A DNA stretch of 64,000 bases, taken from assembly GCF_026341125.1 (NCBI RefSeq), contig NZ_JAPEOR010000001.1:248001-312000 (forward strand), written 5' to 3'. Made by a program: the position numbers and the translations under genes. Below, one piece after another: positions 18,291 to 25,716 of this stretch. This stretch comes from Streptomyces sp. NBC_01142 (lineage in GTDB: Bacteria > Actinomycetota > Actinomycetes > Streptomycetales > Streptomycetaceae). Under the pieces are notes generated by a model. The model was not told the DNA's origin and searched no databases. It worked only from the letters and a program-made list of their open reading frames with translations. Numbering within the stretch: the first letter of the stretch is position 1; every line of letters starts with the position of its first letter.

Positions 18291-18875
18291 GTGGCCATCG
18301 ACGCCGACCTGGCCGACCCTGACGCCGTCAAGACGATGACCGACCGGGTCCGTGCGGAGACCGGCCCGATCGACATCCTCGTGAACAACGCCGGAGCCTA
18401 CCCACGCGTCCCGTGGCAGGACACCGACGAGGCTGCCTGGAACTATTCCCTCGACGTGAACCTCACCGCGCACTACCGCGCATGCCACGCGGTGACCCCC
18501 GGCATGGTCGAACGGTGCTGGGGTCGCATCGTGAACATCGGCAGCGTCAACGCCCGCGCCGGCCGGGCCAACCTCGTCGCGTACAGCACCGCGAAGGCCG
18601 GACTCCTGGGCCTCACCCGATCCCTCGCCCGCGAACTGGGCCCGTACGGAGTCTGCGTCAACACGGTCCTGCCCGGCGCCATCCAGGTCGAGGCCGAGAC
18701 CGCGATCCCCGCCCGCCATCGCGCCCGCCCGGAGGACCAGATCAACCGCCAGTGCGTTCCCCGTCGGGGACGGCCCGAAGATGTGGCGGCACTCGTGGCG
18801 TTCCTCGTTGGGCCCGCCGCATCGTTCATCACTGGGCAATCCGTCCACGTCGATGGCGGCTGGCTGCTGCACTGA
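18291..18875 (+). pseudogene. SDR oxidoreductase lacking its N-terminal nucleotide-binding part
   Basis: A 194-codon frame that begins inside an SDR fold: [13 protein letters not shown] corresponds to roughly residue 50 of a normal enzyme. NNAGAYPR, the catalytic Ser (NIGSVNAR), YSTAKAG (Y-x-x-x-K) and the C-terminal [12 protein letters not shown] are intact. The first strand-turn-helix with T-G-x-x-x-G-I-G is absent, and no frame in 18154-18290 supplies it. Without it cofactor binding should fail, so this is most likely a truncated pseudogene. The GTG at 18291 has no ribosome binding site. It lies 30 bases before the NUDIX gene, so transcription may still carry through. Confidence 0.75.
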
Positions 18876-18905
18876 GACCGTCAACAAGCAAGGAGACAAA
18901 TCCGA

Positions 18906-19343
18906 ATGATCGAACGAGTCCGAGCCGTCCTCGTCACCGAGGACGACACGATGCTGGTCATCCGTCGCACCAAGCCCGGAGTCCCCGTGTACTGGGTGCT
19001 GCCCGGTGGCGGAGTTGAAGCCGACGACGAGTCCCGGGAGGCCGCCCTCCACCGGGAGATCTACGAGGAGATCGCAGGGAAGGCCGACATCGTCCGCATC
19101 CTGCACACGATGGAGTCCCACGACGAGCGTCAGCTCTTCTATCTCACCCGCATCGCGACCTGGTCCTTCGAAGACCGCACCGGGCCCGAGTTCAGCGCCG
19201 AGGGCCGGGGCGAATACGCACTGGAGGAGGTCCCGCTGACCGTGGAAGGGATCGACGGTATCGACCTCAAGCCTGAGGAGATCGCCCACGTTCTCCGAGG
19301 CGCCCTCGGTGACGGAACTCTCTCAGGTGTTGCTGCGGCCTGA
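18906..19343 (+). CDS. NUDIX hydrolase
   Basis: A 145-residue NUDIX protein. The box is GGGVEADDESREAALHREIYEE, i.e. G-x5-E-x7-R-E-x-x-E-E, here followed by I-A-G, with all metal-binding glutamates present. It starts MIERVRAVLVTEDDTMLVI, with no extra domains. Substrate is probably a nucleoside diphosphate derivative. AAGGAGA lies before the ATG at 18906. It sits in a region of truncated genes (SDR fragment, integrase fragment) and may be horizontally acquired cargo. Confidence 0.85.
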   Translation: MIERVRAVLVTEDDTMLVIRRTKPGVPVYWVLPGGGVEADDESREAALHREIYEEIAGKADIVRILHTMESHDERQLFYLTRIATWSFEDRTGPEFSAEGRGEYALEEVPLTVEGIDGIDLKPEEIAHVLRGALGDGTLSGVAAA

Positions 19344-19640
19344 GCGACGCAACGTGAGCATGGCACCGGGACCAGCGCTGGGTGCGCGGGCCCGGTGGCT
19401 TTGCGGTGTCAGGCCCGCGTGGTCAGGCGGGGTGGTGAGCGCGCGGGCGTGTGGGCTGAGGCCGTCGAGGATCTCCTGGGCGTAGGGGGTGTTCGGGTGG
19501 GCTTCGAGTTTCTGGAGGGCAGTCCAGTTCTCTGCGAGCTGTTCGAGGGCCTTCTGGGTGCGGTTGATGGTTTCCCCCCTCTGGGCGAGGAACTGCTCGG
19601 AGATCTGATGGGCCTGGTGCCAGGTCGCCGAGCAGGTTCG
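19323..19640 (-). pseudogene. Possible C-terminal fragment of an unidentified helical protein
   Basis: The complementary strand reads an ordinary-looking helical protein segment, about ISEQFLAQRGETINRTQKAL and ALQKLEAHPNTPYAQEILDG, that has no start and ends in low-quality sequence overlapping the NUDIX stop. Composition is unlike a random shadow frame (few Arg/Pro runs). It seems to be the tail of a gene broken at about 19640, where plus-strand recombinase sequence begins. I do not recognise the family. Confidence 0.35.
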
Positions 19641-20031
19641 CATCGGCAAGCTCCACATCGACGCCGCCTACCGCACCGTCCGCGCCGGCGTGATCCCTCC
19701 CCGTGAGCGCGGGGCGAGGTACCTCCGGGCGGCTCCGGGCGACGGCATGCATGCCCTTCGGCACGCCTATGCGTCTGTGTTCCTGGACGCTGGGGAGAGG
19801 ATCAAGGCGCTCTCGGAGTACCTGGGCCACTCGGACCCGGGCTTCACGCTGCGTACGTACACGCATCTGCTGCCGTCCAGCGAGAAGCGCACGCGCCCCG
19901 CGATCGACGACGCCTTCAGCGAAGCTGAGGCCGAAGTCGAGACCGACGGCGATGGTCGTGCGTCCGACACGCCGGGCACATCAGTGCCTCCGTCGAAACC
20001 CGTGTGCCCTCGATGTGCCCTGGCCGCCTGA
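19622..20031 (+). pseudogene. 3' fragment of a tyrosine recombinase (integrase)
   Basis: The frame ending at 20031 encodes the C-terminal catalytic part of an actinobacterial phage/AICE-type integrase. Catalytic H-x-x-R is seen in GMHALRHAYASVFLDAG, and the second box LGHSDPGFTLRTYTHL carries His and the nucleophile Tyr. The typical tail RTRPAIDDAF follows. Missing are the arm-binding and core-binding domains and the first catalytic Arg. A stop lies in frame just before about 19622, and the first in-frame start is GTG 19690. So this is a decayed integrase. No tRNA attachment site is visible beside it. Confidence 0.85.
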
Positions 20032-20098
20032 AGGGCTCTCTCCGGCACTGGCATGGAGGGGGCCCGAAAATCCCATCCATCTGCCAAGAAATCCCAGG

Positions 20099-20557
20099 TC
20101 AGGGCCAGACCAGGCAGTACGGCTGGTGCCCCGCCGCGTGCAGCCGGACCGAGAAGTCCTGCCACTCGTGCAGCAGCTGGTAGACGTTGAACGCGTCCCG
20201 CGGACCGCCCCGGTCTGGCACCGTCGACCAGATGAAGGCCGCCGCGCCCACCGACTCCTCGCCGATGCCGCGCAGCGGATCGACCACCGTCATCGGAAGC
20301 TTGACCACCGCGTAGTCCGGGTGGAGCACCACCAGCTCCAGTGGCGGCACCTTGTTCAGCGGCATGCCCTGGATGCCGGTCAGCACCATGGCAGCTATGG
20401 TCTCCGGCTTGATCTTGGTGAACATTCCGCCCATGCCGAGCTCGTCGCCGCCCAGTTCCTCAGGGCGCATCGAAATCGGCACACGTGCGGCAGTGGCCCC
20501 GTCAGGTGCACCGAAGTACTTGTAGGTCACCCCCACCCGGCCGCTCCTGCTTCCCAT
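20099..20557 (-). CDS. Conserved Streptomyces hypothetical protein next to hemL
   Basis: A 152-residue protein starting MGSRSGRVGVTYKYFGAPDG. It contains EELGGDELGMGGMFTKIKPE and ends RLHAAGHQPYCLVWP. It looks soluble, and the sequence is well organised with no low complexity, but I recognise no fold or activity. The frame stays open upstream to 20872; I use ATG 20557 because the upstream part is Gly/Arg-rich and lacks a ribosome binding site, though a longer start cannot be excluded. It is divergent from hemL. Confidence 0.65.
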   Translation of the reverse strand: MGSRSGRVGVTYKYFGAPDGATAARVPISMRPEELGGDELGMGGMFTKIKPETIAAMVLTGIQGMPLNKVPPLELVVLHPDYAVVKLPMTVVDPLRGIGEESVGAAAFIWSTVPDRGGPRDAFNVYQLLHEWQDFSVRLHAAGHQPYCLVWP

Positions 20558-20775
20558 GGGTACATTCGCAGCCGCCTCGTGCCGCCGGTGCTTCCCTCGC
20601 CGGGCAGGCTCAGGACCCAGGTCGTCGGTCCCCTCGCCCAGTCCGCCACCGCGATGCATATCTCCACCCGACCACTCGCAGCCCCCGCCGCGCAACCCGA
20701 TCATCGTGACAGTGACCTCCCCCACGAACGTGCGGTGAAACACCAGTCCGCAAGAACGTCGGAGCCTCTGACACC

Positions 20776-20832
20776 ATGGATTCCGTGAGCTTTCCCTATG
20801 ACGCCCCAGTTTCGCAGACGCGAGGGCGCTGA
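20776..20832 (+). pseudogene. Displaced original 5' end of hemL
   Basis: An 18-codon mini-ORF, MDSVSFPYDAPVSQTRGR then stop. Residues 4-15 match the normal Streptomyces HemL start (VSFPYDAPVSQT), after which HemL should continue LFDRAS. GGAG at 20761-20764 lies before the ATG. The frame is cut off exactly after the 19-bp repeat that recurs at 20950. Deleting 147 bp between the repeat copies would rejoin it in frame to hemL, so this is the native gene start separated from its body. Confidence 0.8.
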
Positions 20833-20968
20833 CTCCGTTTCGTAATACGAAGAGACAGCGCGCCCCGCTCACCGGTGGCCGAGATCTTCTGTCCCAGCAG
20901 CCCCGACCCCGATTCGCAGATCAGGACCAAAGTGTCGTACTCATACGAAGCCCCAGTTTCGCAGACGC
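20803..20968. repeat. 19-bp direct repeats flanking 128 bp in the hemL 5' end
   Basis: GCCCCAGTTTCGCAGACGC occurs at 20803-20821 and 20950-20968, period 147 bp. Both copies lie inside hemL codons (A-P-V-S-Q-T). The sequences immediately upstream of each copy differ in DNA yet encode similar peptides (VSFPYD and VSYSYE). The spacer contains a perfect palindrome, TTCGTA-A-TACGAA, at 20839-20851. The pattern is what two attachment-site junctions would leave around an internally deleted integrative element. Confidence 0.9.
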
Positions 20969-22248
20969 TTTTCGACCGAGCGTCCCTCGTGACGCCCGGC
21001 GGCGTGAACTCTCCCGTCCGTGCCTTCCGTGCCGTGGGCGGTACGCCCCGGTTCATGGTGTCCGGTACCGGTCCGTACCTCACCGATGCCGACGGGCGCG
21101 AGTATGTCGACCTCGTCTGCTCGTGGGGGCCGATGATCCTCGGGCACTCCCACCCGGCCGTCATCGAGGCGGTCCAGGCGGTGGTCGCGCGTGGCACCTC
21201 CTTCGGGACGCCGGGCGAGGGCGAGGTCGCCCTCGCCGAGGAGATCGTGGCCCGGATCGAGCCGGTCGAGCAGGTCCGGCTCGTCTCCAGCGGTACGGAA
21301 GCGACGATGTCCGCGATCCGCCTGGCCCGCGGTTTCACCGGCCGCGCCAAGGTCGTGAAGTTCGCCGGCTGCTACCACGGGCATGTGGACGCCCTCCTCG
21401 CCGCGGCCGGCTCGGGTGTGGCGACCTTCGGGCTGCCGGACACCCCGGGAGTCACCGGCGCGCAGGCCGGCGACACCATCGTCCTGCCGTACAACGACAT
21501 CGAGGCCGTACAAGCGGCCTTCCGTGCCCACCCCGGTGAGATCGCCTGTGTGATCACCGAGGCGTCGCCGGGCAACATGGGCGTGGTGCCGCCGCTGCCG
21601 GGCTTCAACGAGGGCCTCCGGGCGGCCTGCGCGCAGAACGGCGCGCTGTACATCTCCGACGAGGTCATGACCGGCTTCCGTACCTCGAAGTCCGGCTGGT
21701 ACGGCGTCGACGGCGTCGCACCCGATCTGATGACCTTCGGCAAGGTCATGGGCGGCGGCTTCCCGGCCGCCGCGTTCGGCGGCCGCAGGGACGTCATGGC
21801 GCACCTCGCCCCGGCCGGCCCGGTCTACCAGGCGGGCACCCTCTCCGGTAACCCGGTGGCCACCGCCGCGGGCCTCGCGCAGCTGCGGCTGCTCGACGAT
21901 GCGGCGTACGCGAAGGTCGACGCGGTGTCGCGGGAGATCCGGTCCCTTCTCACGGACGCCCTCGGCAAGGAGGGCGTCGCCCACCGGCTGCAGACGGCGA
22001 GCAACATGTTCTCCGTCTTCTTCACGGAGGGGGAGGTGAGGAACTACGAGGACGCGAAGAAGCAGGAGACCTTCCGCTTCAACGCCTTCTTCCACGCGAT
22101 GCTCGCCCGTGGCGTCTATCTGCCGCCGTCCGCCTTCGAGTCCTGGTTCGTCTCCACGGCCCACGACGAGCGTGCGATCGAGCGGATCGCCGCCGCGCTG
22201 CCCGCCGCCGCCCGCGCCGCCGCCGAGGCGAAGGAGGTCTCGGCGTGA
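20932..22248 (+). CDS. hemL: Glutamate-1-semialdehyde 2,1-aminomutase
   Basis: A 438-residue PLP-dependent class III aminotransferase-fold enzyme that converts glutamate-1-semialdehyde to 5-aminolevulinate for heme and cobalamin. Diagnostic segments are [56 protein letters not shown] and the PLP lysine in [17 protein letters not shown]. The start is GTG 20932 with AGGA nearby; the first twelve codons come from the downstream copy of the repeated 5' end and differ from the displaced native start at 20785. A further in-frame GTG at 20875 adds 19 unrelated residues. A four-base overlap joins it to the next gene. Confidence 0.93.
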   Translation: MSYSYEAPVSQTLFDRASLVTPGGVNSPVRAFRAVGGTPRFMVSGTGPYLTDADGREYVDLVCSWGPMILGHSHPAVIEAVQAVVARGTSFGTPGEGEVALAEEIVARIEPVEQVRLVSSGTEATMSAIRLARGFTGRAKVVKFAGCYHGHVDALLAAAGSGVATFGLPDTPGVTGAQAGDTIVLPYNDIEAVQAAFRAHPGEIACVITEASPGNMGVVPPLPGFNEGLRAACAQNGALYISDEVMTGFRTSKSGWYGVDGVAPDLMTFGKVMGGGFPAAAFGGRRDVMAHLAPAGPVYQAGTLSGNPVATAAGLAQLRLLDDAAYAKVDAVSREIRSLLTDALGKEGVAHRLQTASNMFSVFFTEGEVRNYEDAKKQETFRFNAFFHAMLARGVYLPPSAFESWFVSTAHDERAIERIAAALPAAARAAAEAKEVSA

Positions 22249-22919
22249 GCGAGATCACTGTCGTCCATGTGGTGCGGCACGGCGAGGTCGAGAACCCCGA
22301 CGGCGTCCTCTACGGCCGCCGTTCCGGCTACCACCTCTCCGAGCTCGGCCGGCAGATGGCCGACCGCGTCGCCGAGCATCTCGCGGACCGGGACATCACC
22401 CATGTCGTCTCCTCCCCGCTGGAGCGTGCCCAGGAGACCGCCACACCCATCGCCAAGAACCACAGCCTCACCCTCGACACCGACGAGCGGCTGATCGAGG
22501 CGGGCAACGTCTTCGAGGGCAAGACCTTCGGGGTGGGCGACGGTGCGCTGCGCAAGCCGGCCAACTGGAAGCACCTGACCAATCCGTTCCGCCCGTCCTG
22601 GGGGGAGCCGTACGTCGATCAGGTCGTACGGATGATGGGTGCGCTGAGCTCCGCGCGGGACGCGGCCCGCGGACACGAGGCCGTCTGCGTCAGCCATCAG
22701 CTGCCGATCTGGATCGTGCGGAGCTTTGTGGAGCGGCGCCGCCTCTGGCACGATCCGCGCCGCCGGCAGTGCACGCTCGCGTCCCTGACCACGTTCACGT
22801 TCGAGGACGACCGCATCGTCTCCGTCGGCTACAGCGAACCTGCCCGTGATCTTGTTCCGGCCCATCTTCTCGCGGGCGCAAAACCCGTCAAGGGCAAGGC
22901 CAAAGCATTCGGGGCGTAG
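22245..22919 (+). CDS. Histidine phosphatase family protein
   Basis: A 224-residue phosphoglycerate-mutase-fold phosphatase. The catalytic R-H-G motif is at [12 protein letters not shown] (His 13), the second Arg/Glu region at [10 protein letters not shown], and the second His in CVSHQLPIW. Substrate is unknown. The GTG start overlaps the hemL stop by four bases, so translation is coupled. In Streptomyces this gene sits between hemL and the cytochrome c maturation genes, but its link to either is not established. Confidence 0.85.
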   Translation: MSEITVVHVVRHGEVENPDGVLYGRRSGYHLSELGRQMADRVAEHLADRDITHVVSSPLERAQETATPIAKNHSLTLDTDERLIEAGNVFEGKTFGVGDGALRKPANWKHLTNPFRPSWGEPYVDQVVRMMGALSSARDAARGHEAVCVSHQLPIWIVRSFVERRRLWHDPRRRQCTLASLTTFTFEDDRIVSVGYSEPARDLVPAHLLAGAKPVKGKAKAFGA

Positions 22920-22946
22920 TCGCTCAGAAAATTGGCGCACGTTTTC

Positions 22947-22973
22947 GGAACCTCCGTCTTCCCATCGGCGTCT
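22947..22973 (+). promoter_or_regulatory. ECF (SigE-type) promoter candidate
   Basis: GGAAC (22947-22951) and CGTCT (22969-22973) are separated by 17 bases, close to the Streptomyces SigE consensus, 60 bases upstream of the envelope lipoprotein start. A 7-bp inverted repeat GCTCTCT/AGAGAGC follows at 22996-23017. Confidence 0.4.
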
Positions 22974-23032
22974 CTCTCATTGCCGGTTGAGATGGGCTCT
23001 CTGGACCAAGAGAGAGCGCGGATGGGGACGAT

Positions 23033-24259
23033 ATGCGCGACATCAGTCGAAGGGGTTTGCTCGGGGCGGGACTTGGGGCCGCGGCGGCGATCGGGATCGC
23101 CGGCTGCGGCTCGTCCGACACGGGCAGACCGGCTGGGTCCGGGCCCGGTAAGGCCGGTGAAACGGGCATGGGCGGCAGGGTCCGGCTGATCGGTGACGGT
23201 TCCACATCCGATACCGGAAAGCAGCCGCACCAGCCGCCGAAGCCCGTTCCTCTCGAACCGGGCCAGACGCCACCGCAATTCGTGGTCTTTTCCTGGGACG
23301 GGGCGGGAGAGGTCGGTAACGGCCTCTTCCCCCGCTTCCTCGAACTCGCGAAGAATCACAATGCGGCAATGACCTTCTTCCTCTCCGGGGTCTATCTGCT
23401 CCCCGAGTCCAAGAAGACGCTCTACCGCCCGCCGAACAATGGCATCGGCGCGTCCGACATCGGCTATCTCACCGACGGCCACATCAAGGACACGCTGAAG
23501 TACATACGCCAGGCATGGCTCGACGGGCATGAGATAGGCACGCACTTCAACGGTCATTTCTGTGCCGGTTCGGGATCGGTCGGCAACTGGTCGTCCGCGG
23601 ACTGGCGCAACGAGATTGACCAAGCTGTGTCCTTCGTCACCGAGTGGCGTACGAACAGCGGCTGGAAGGACATCGATCCGCTGCCGTTCGACTACCGCAA
23701 GGAACTGGTCGGCGCCCGCACCCCCTGCCTGCTGGGCCAGGACAAGCTGCTGCCCACGGCGAAGAAGCTCGGCTGGCGCTACGACGCGAGCTCGCCCGGC
23801 GGCCGCCAGATGTGGCCGGACAAGCGGATGGACATGTGGGATCTGCCGCTCCAGCAGGTGCCGTTTCCGGGGCACTCTTTCGAGGTGCTCTCGATGGACT
23901 ACAACATCCTCGCCAACCAGTCCCAGAATTCGACCAAGGGCATGCCTTCGCGCTATCCGGGCTGGAAGAAGCAGGCCACCGAGGCCTATCTCGCCGGGTT
24001 CAAGCGGGCCTACGACTCCAATCGGGCGCCGTTGTTCATAGGCAACCACTTCGAGCAGTGGAACGGCGGCATCTACATGGATGCCGTCGAGGAATCCCTC
24101 AAGGGCATGGCCGGCAAGAAGGACGTACGGCTGGTCTCCTTCCGGCAGTTCTGCGACTGGCTCGACGTCCAGGACCCGCAGGTGCTCGCCAAGCTCCGCA
24201 CGCTCGAGGTCGGCCAGTCCCCGGCCGGTGGCTGGAACGCATTCCTCAAGGCCGCCTGA
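23033..24259 (+). CDS. Polysaccharide-deacetylase-like lipoprotein
   Basis: A 408-residue exported protein. The N-terminus has a twin arginine (SRRGLLGAGLG) and a lipobox-like IAGC, so it is a Tat-type or Sec lipoprotein attached outside the membrane at Cys 25. A Gly/Pro-rich linker runs to about residue 75. The body resembles NodB-type carbohydrate esterases: FVVFSWDGAGE (acidic position), GHEIGTHFNGHF (metal-ligand histidines), then IGNHFEQWNGG near the end. Catalytic completeness is not certain because the first motif differs from the usual T-F-D-D. It stands alone between the phosphatase and resA genes. Confidence 0.75.
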   Translation: MRDISRRGLLGAGLGAAAAIGIAGCGSSDTGRPAGSGPGKAGETGMGGRVRLIGDGSTSDTGKQPHQPPKPVPLEPGQTPPQFVVFSWDGAGEVGNGLFPRFLELAKNHNAAMTFFLSGVYLLPESKKTLYRPPNNGIGASDIGYLTDGHIKDTLKYIRQAWLDGHEIGTHFNGHFCAGSGSVGNWSSADWRNEIDQAVSFVTEWRTNSGWKDIDPLPFDYRKELVGARTPCLLGQDKLLPTAKKLGWRYDASSPGGRQMWPDKRMDMWDLPLQQVPFPGHSFEVLSMDYNILANQSQNSTKGMPSRYPGWKKQATEAYLAGFKRAYDSNRAPLFIGNHFEQWNGGIYMDAVEESLKGMAGKKDVRLVSFRQFCDWLDVQDPQVLAKLRTLEVGQSPAGGWNAFLKAA

Positions 24260-24326
24260 CAACGGGCGTTACGGGCAGCCAGGGGGGCGCGGAAGATCTT
24301 CGGAACGGCCATGCGAAACTTTTCAC

Positions 24327-24926
24327 ATGAGCCTTAGCCGTGCCCCCCGCGCCGCCCTGCTGACCGCCGTGGCCGTCGCCGGAGCGCTTACCCTCTCGGC
24401 CTGCGGGGACAGTGGAAAGTCCGGTGGTGGCGGCGACACCAACTTCGTCACCGACACCGGCGGCATCTCCAGGGCGGCCAAGGGCGAGCGCACGGCCCCC
24501 AACAAGCTCGCCGGCAAGACCCTCGACGGCAAGCAGCTCGACGTCGCCGATCTCAAGGGCAAGGTCGTCGTGATGAACGTCTGGGGTTCGTGGTGCCCGC
24601 CCTGCCGTGCCGAGGCCCCGCATTTCGCCAAGGTCGCCGAGGAGACCAAGGCACAGGGTGTGGAGTTCGTCGGGATCAATACCCGCGACGCCAACAAGGG
24701 CCCGGCGATCGCCTTCGAGGAGGATTACGGCGTCGGGTATCCGAGCCTGTACGACCCGGCGGGCAAGCTGATCGTCAACGGCTTCCCCAGGGGCAGCCTC
24801 AATCCGCAGGCCATTCCCTCCACGATTGTGCTCGACCGTGAGGGGAAGATCGCGGCCCGCTCGCTGAAGGCGCTCGGCAAAAAGGAGCTCCACAAGATCA
24901 TCGACCCGTTGATCGCGGAGAAGTGA
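24327..24926 (+). CDS. resA: Thiol-disulfide oxidoreductase, ResA/TlpA family
   Basis: A 199-residue membrane-attached thioredoxin. The signal region ends in a lipobox (LTLSACGD, Cys 26). The thioredoxin fold carries NVWGSWCPPCRAEAPHF with the W-C-P-P-C redox centre, and the cis-Pro in IPSTIVLDREG. In system II cytochrome c biogenesis it keeps apocytochrome cysteines reduced for heme attachment. It is the first of four consecutive genes of this system (24327-28481). Confidence 0.88.
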   Translation: MSLSRAPRAALLTAVAVAGALTLSACGDSGKSGGGGDTNFVTDTGGISRAAKGERTAPNKLAGKTLDGKQLDVADLKGKVVVMNVWGSWCPPCRAEAPHFAKVAEETKAQGVEFVGINTRDANKGPAIAFEEDYGVGYPSLYDPAGKLIVNGFPRGSLNPQAIPSTIVLDREGKIAARSLKALGKKELHKIIDPLIAEK

Positions 24927-24974
24927 TCCTGTGTCCGCACTGCTGACCGGACTCCTCTCGCGAGGTGAGTCCCA

Positions 24975-25712
24975 GTGACCGAGACGGTTTCCGACGGGGC
25001 GCTGATCCTCGCGCTGCCCATCGCCGTACTGGGCGGTCTCGTCTCCTTCTTCTCGCCCTGTGTCCTCCCGCTCGTCCCCGGCTATCTCTCGTACGTCACC
25101 GGGGTCAGCGGCACCGACCTGGCCGACGCCCGGCGCGGCCGGATGGCCGTGGGAGCCTCGCTCTTCGTTCTCGGCTTCACGGTCGTCTTCGTCTCCGGCG
25201 GCGCGCTCTTCGGCTACTTCGGCTCGACCCTCGCGGGATACCGGGAGATCCTCTCCAAGGTCCTCGGCGTGCTGATGGTTCTGCTGGGCGTGTTCTTCAT
25301 GGGGCTGATGCCGTGGCTCACCCAGCGTGAATTCCGCATCCACAAGCGGCCGGTGACCGGGCTGATGGGCGCGCCGCTGCTGGGTGCGCTCTTCGGGGTC
25401 GGCTGGGTGCCGTGCATCGGTCCGACGCTCTCGGCCGTCCAGCTGCTCGCCGCCGAACAGGCGAGCGCGGGGCGCGGGGTCATACTGACAGTCGCGTACT
25501 GCATCGGTCTCGGACTGCCCTTCGTCCTCGCGGCGGTGGCTTTCCGCAAGGCGCTCGGCGCCTTCGGCTGGGTCAAGCGCCACTACGCGTGGGTGATGCG
25601 GATCGGCGGCGGCATGATGATCGCGACCGGTCTGCTGCTGCTGACCGGCGTCTGGGACAGCCTGGTGCAGGAGATGCAGGTGTGGACCAACGGCTTCTCG
25701 GTGGGGATCTAG
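24975..25712 (+). CDS. ccdA: Cytochrome c biogenesis protein CcdA
   Basis: A 245-residue protein with six membrane helices. The two redox cysteines lie in FFSPCVLPLVPGYLSYV (helix 1) and GVGWVPCIGPTLSAV (helix 4), the CcdA/DsbD hallmark. It passes electrons from cytoplasmic thioredoxin across the membrane to ResA. The start is GTG 24975 with GGTGAG upstream. It lies 48 bases after resA and four bases before resB. Confidence 0.92.
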   Translation: MTETVSDGALILALPIAVLGGLVSFFSPCVLPLVPGYLSYVTGVSGTDLADARRGRMAVGASLFVLGFTVVFVSGGALFGYFGSTLAGYREILSKVLGVLMVLLGVFFMGLMPWLTQREFRIHKRPVTGLMGAPLLGALFGVGWVPCIGPTLSAVQLLAAEQASAGRGVILTVAYCIGLGLPFVLAAVAFRKALGAFGWVKRHYAWVMRIGGGMMIATGLLLLTGVWDSLVQEMQVWTNGFSVGI

Positions 25713-25716
25713 TTCG

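Noticed and set aside
19344..20098. tRNA gene as attachment site for the integrase remnant
   Set aside because: No cloverleaf-forming sequence or tRNA 3' end was seen near the fragment.
20875..20931. hemL start at GTG 20875
   Set aside because: It adds 19 residues unlike any HemL; GTG 20932 has AGGA upstream and matches the family N-terminus.
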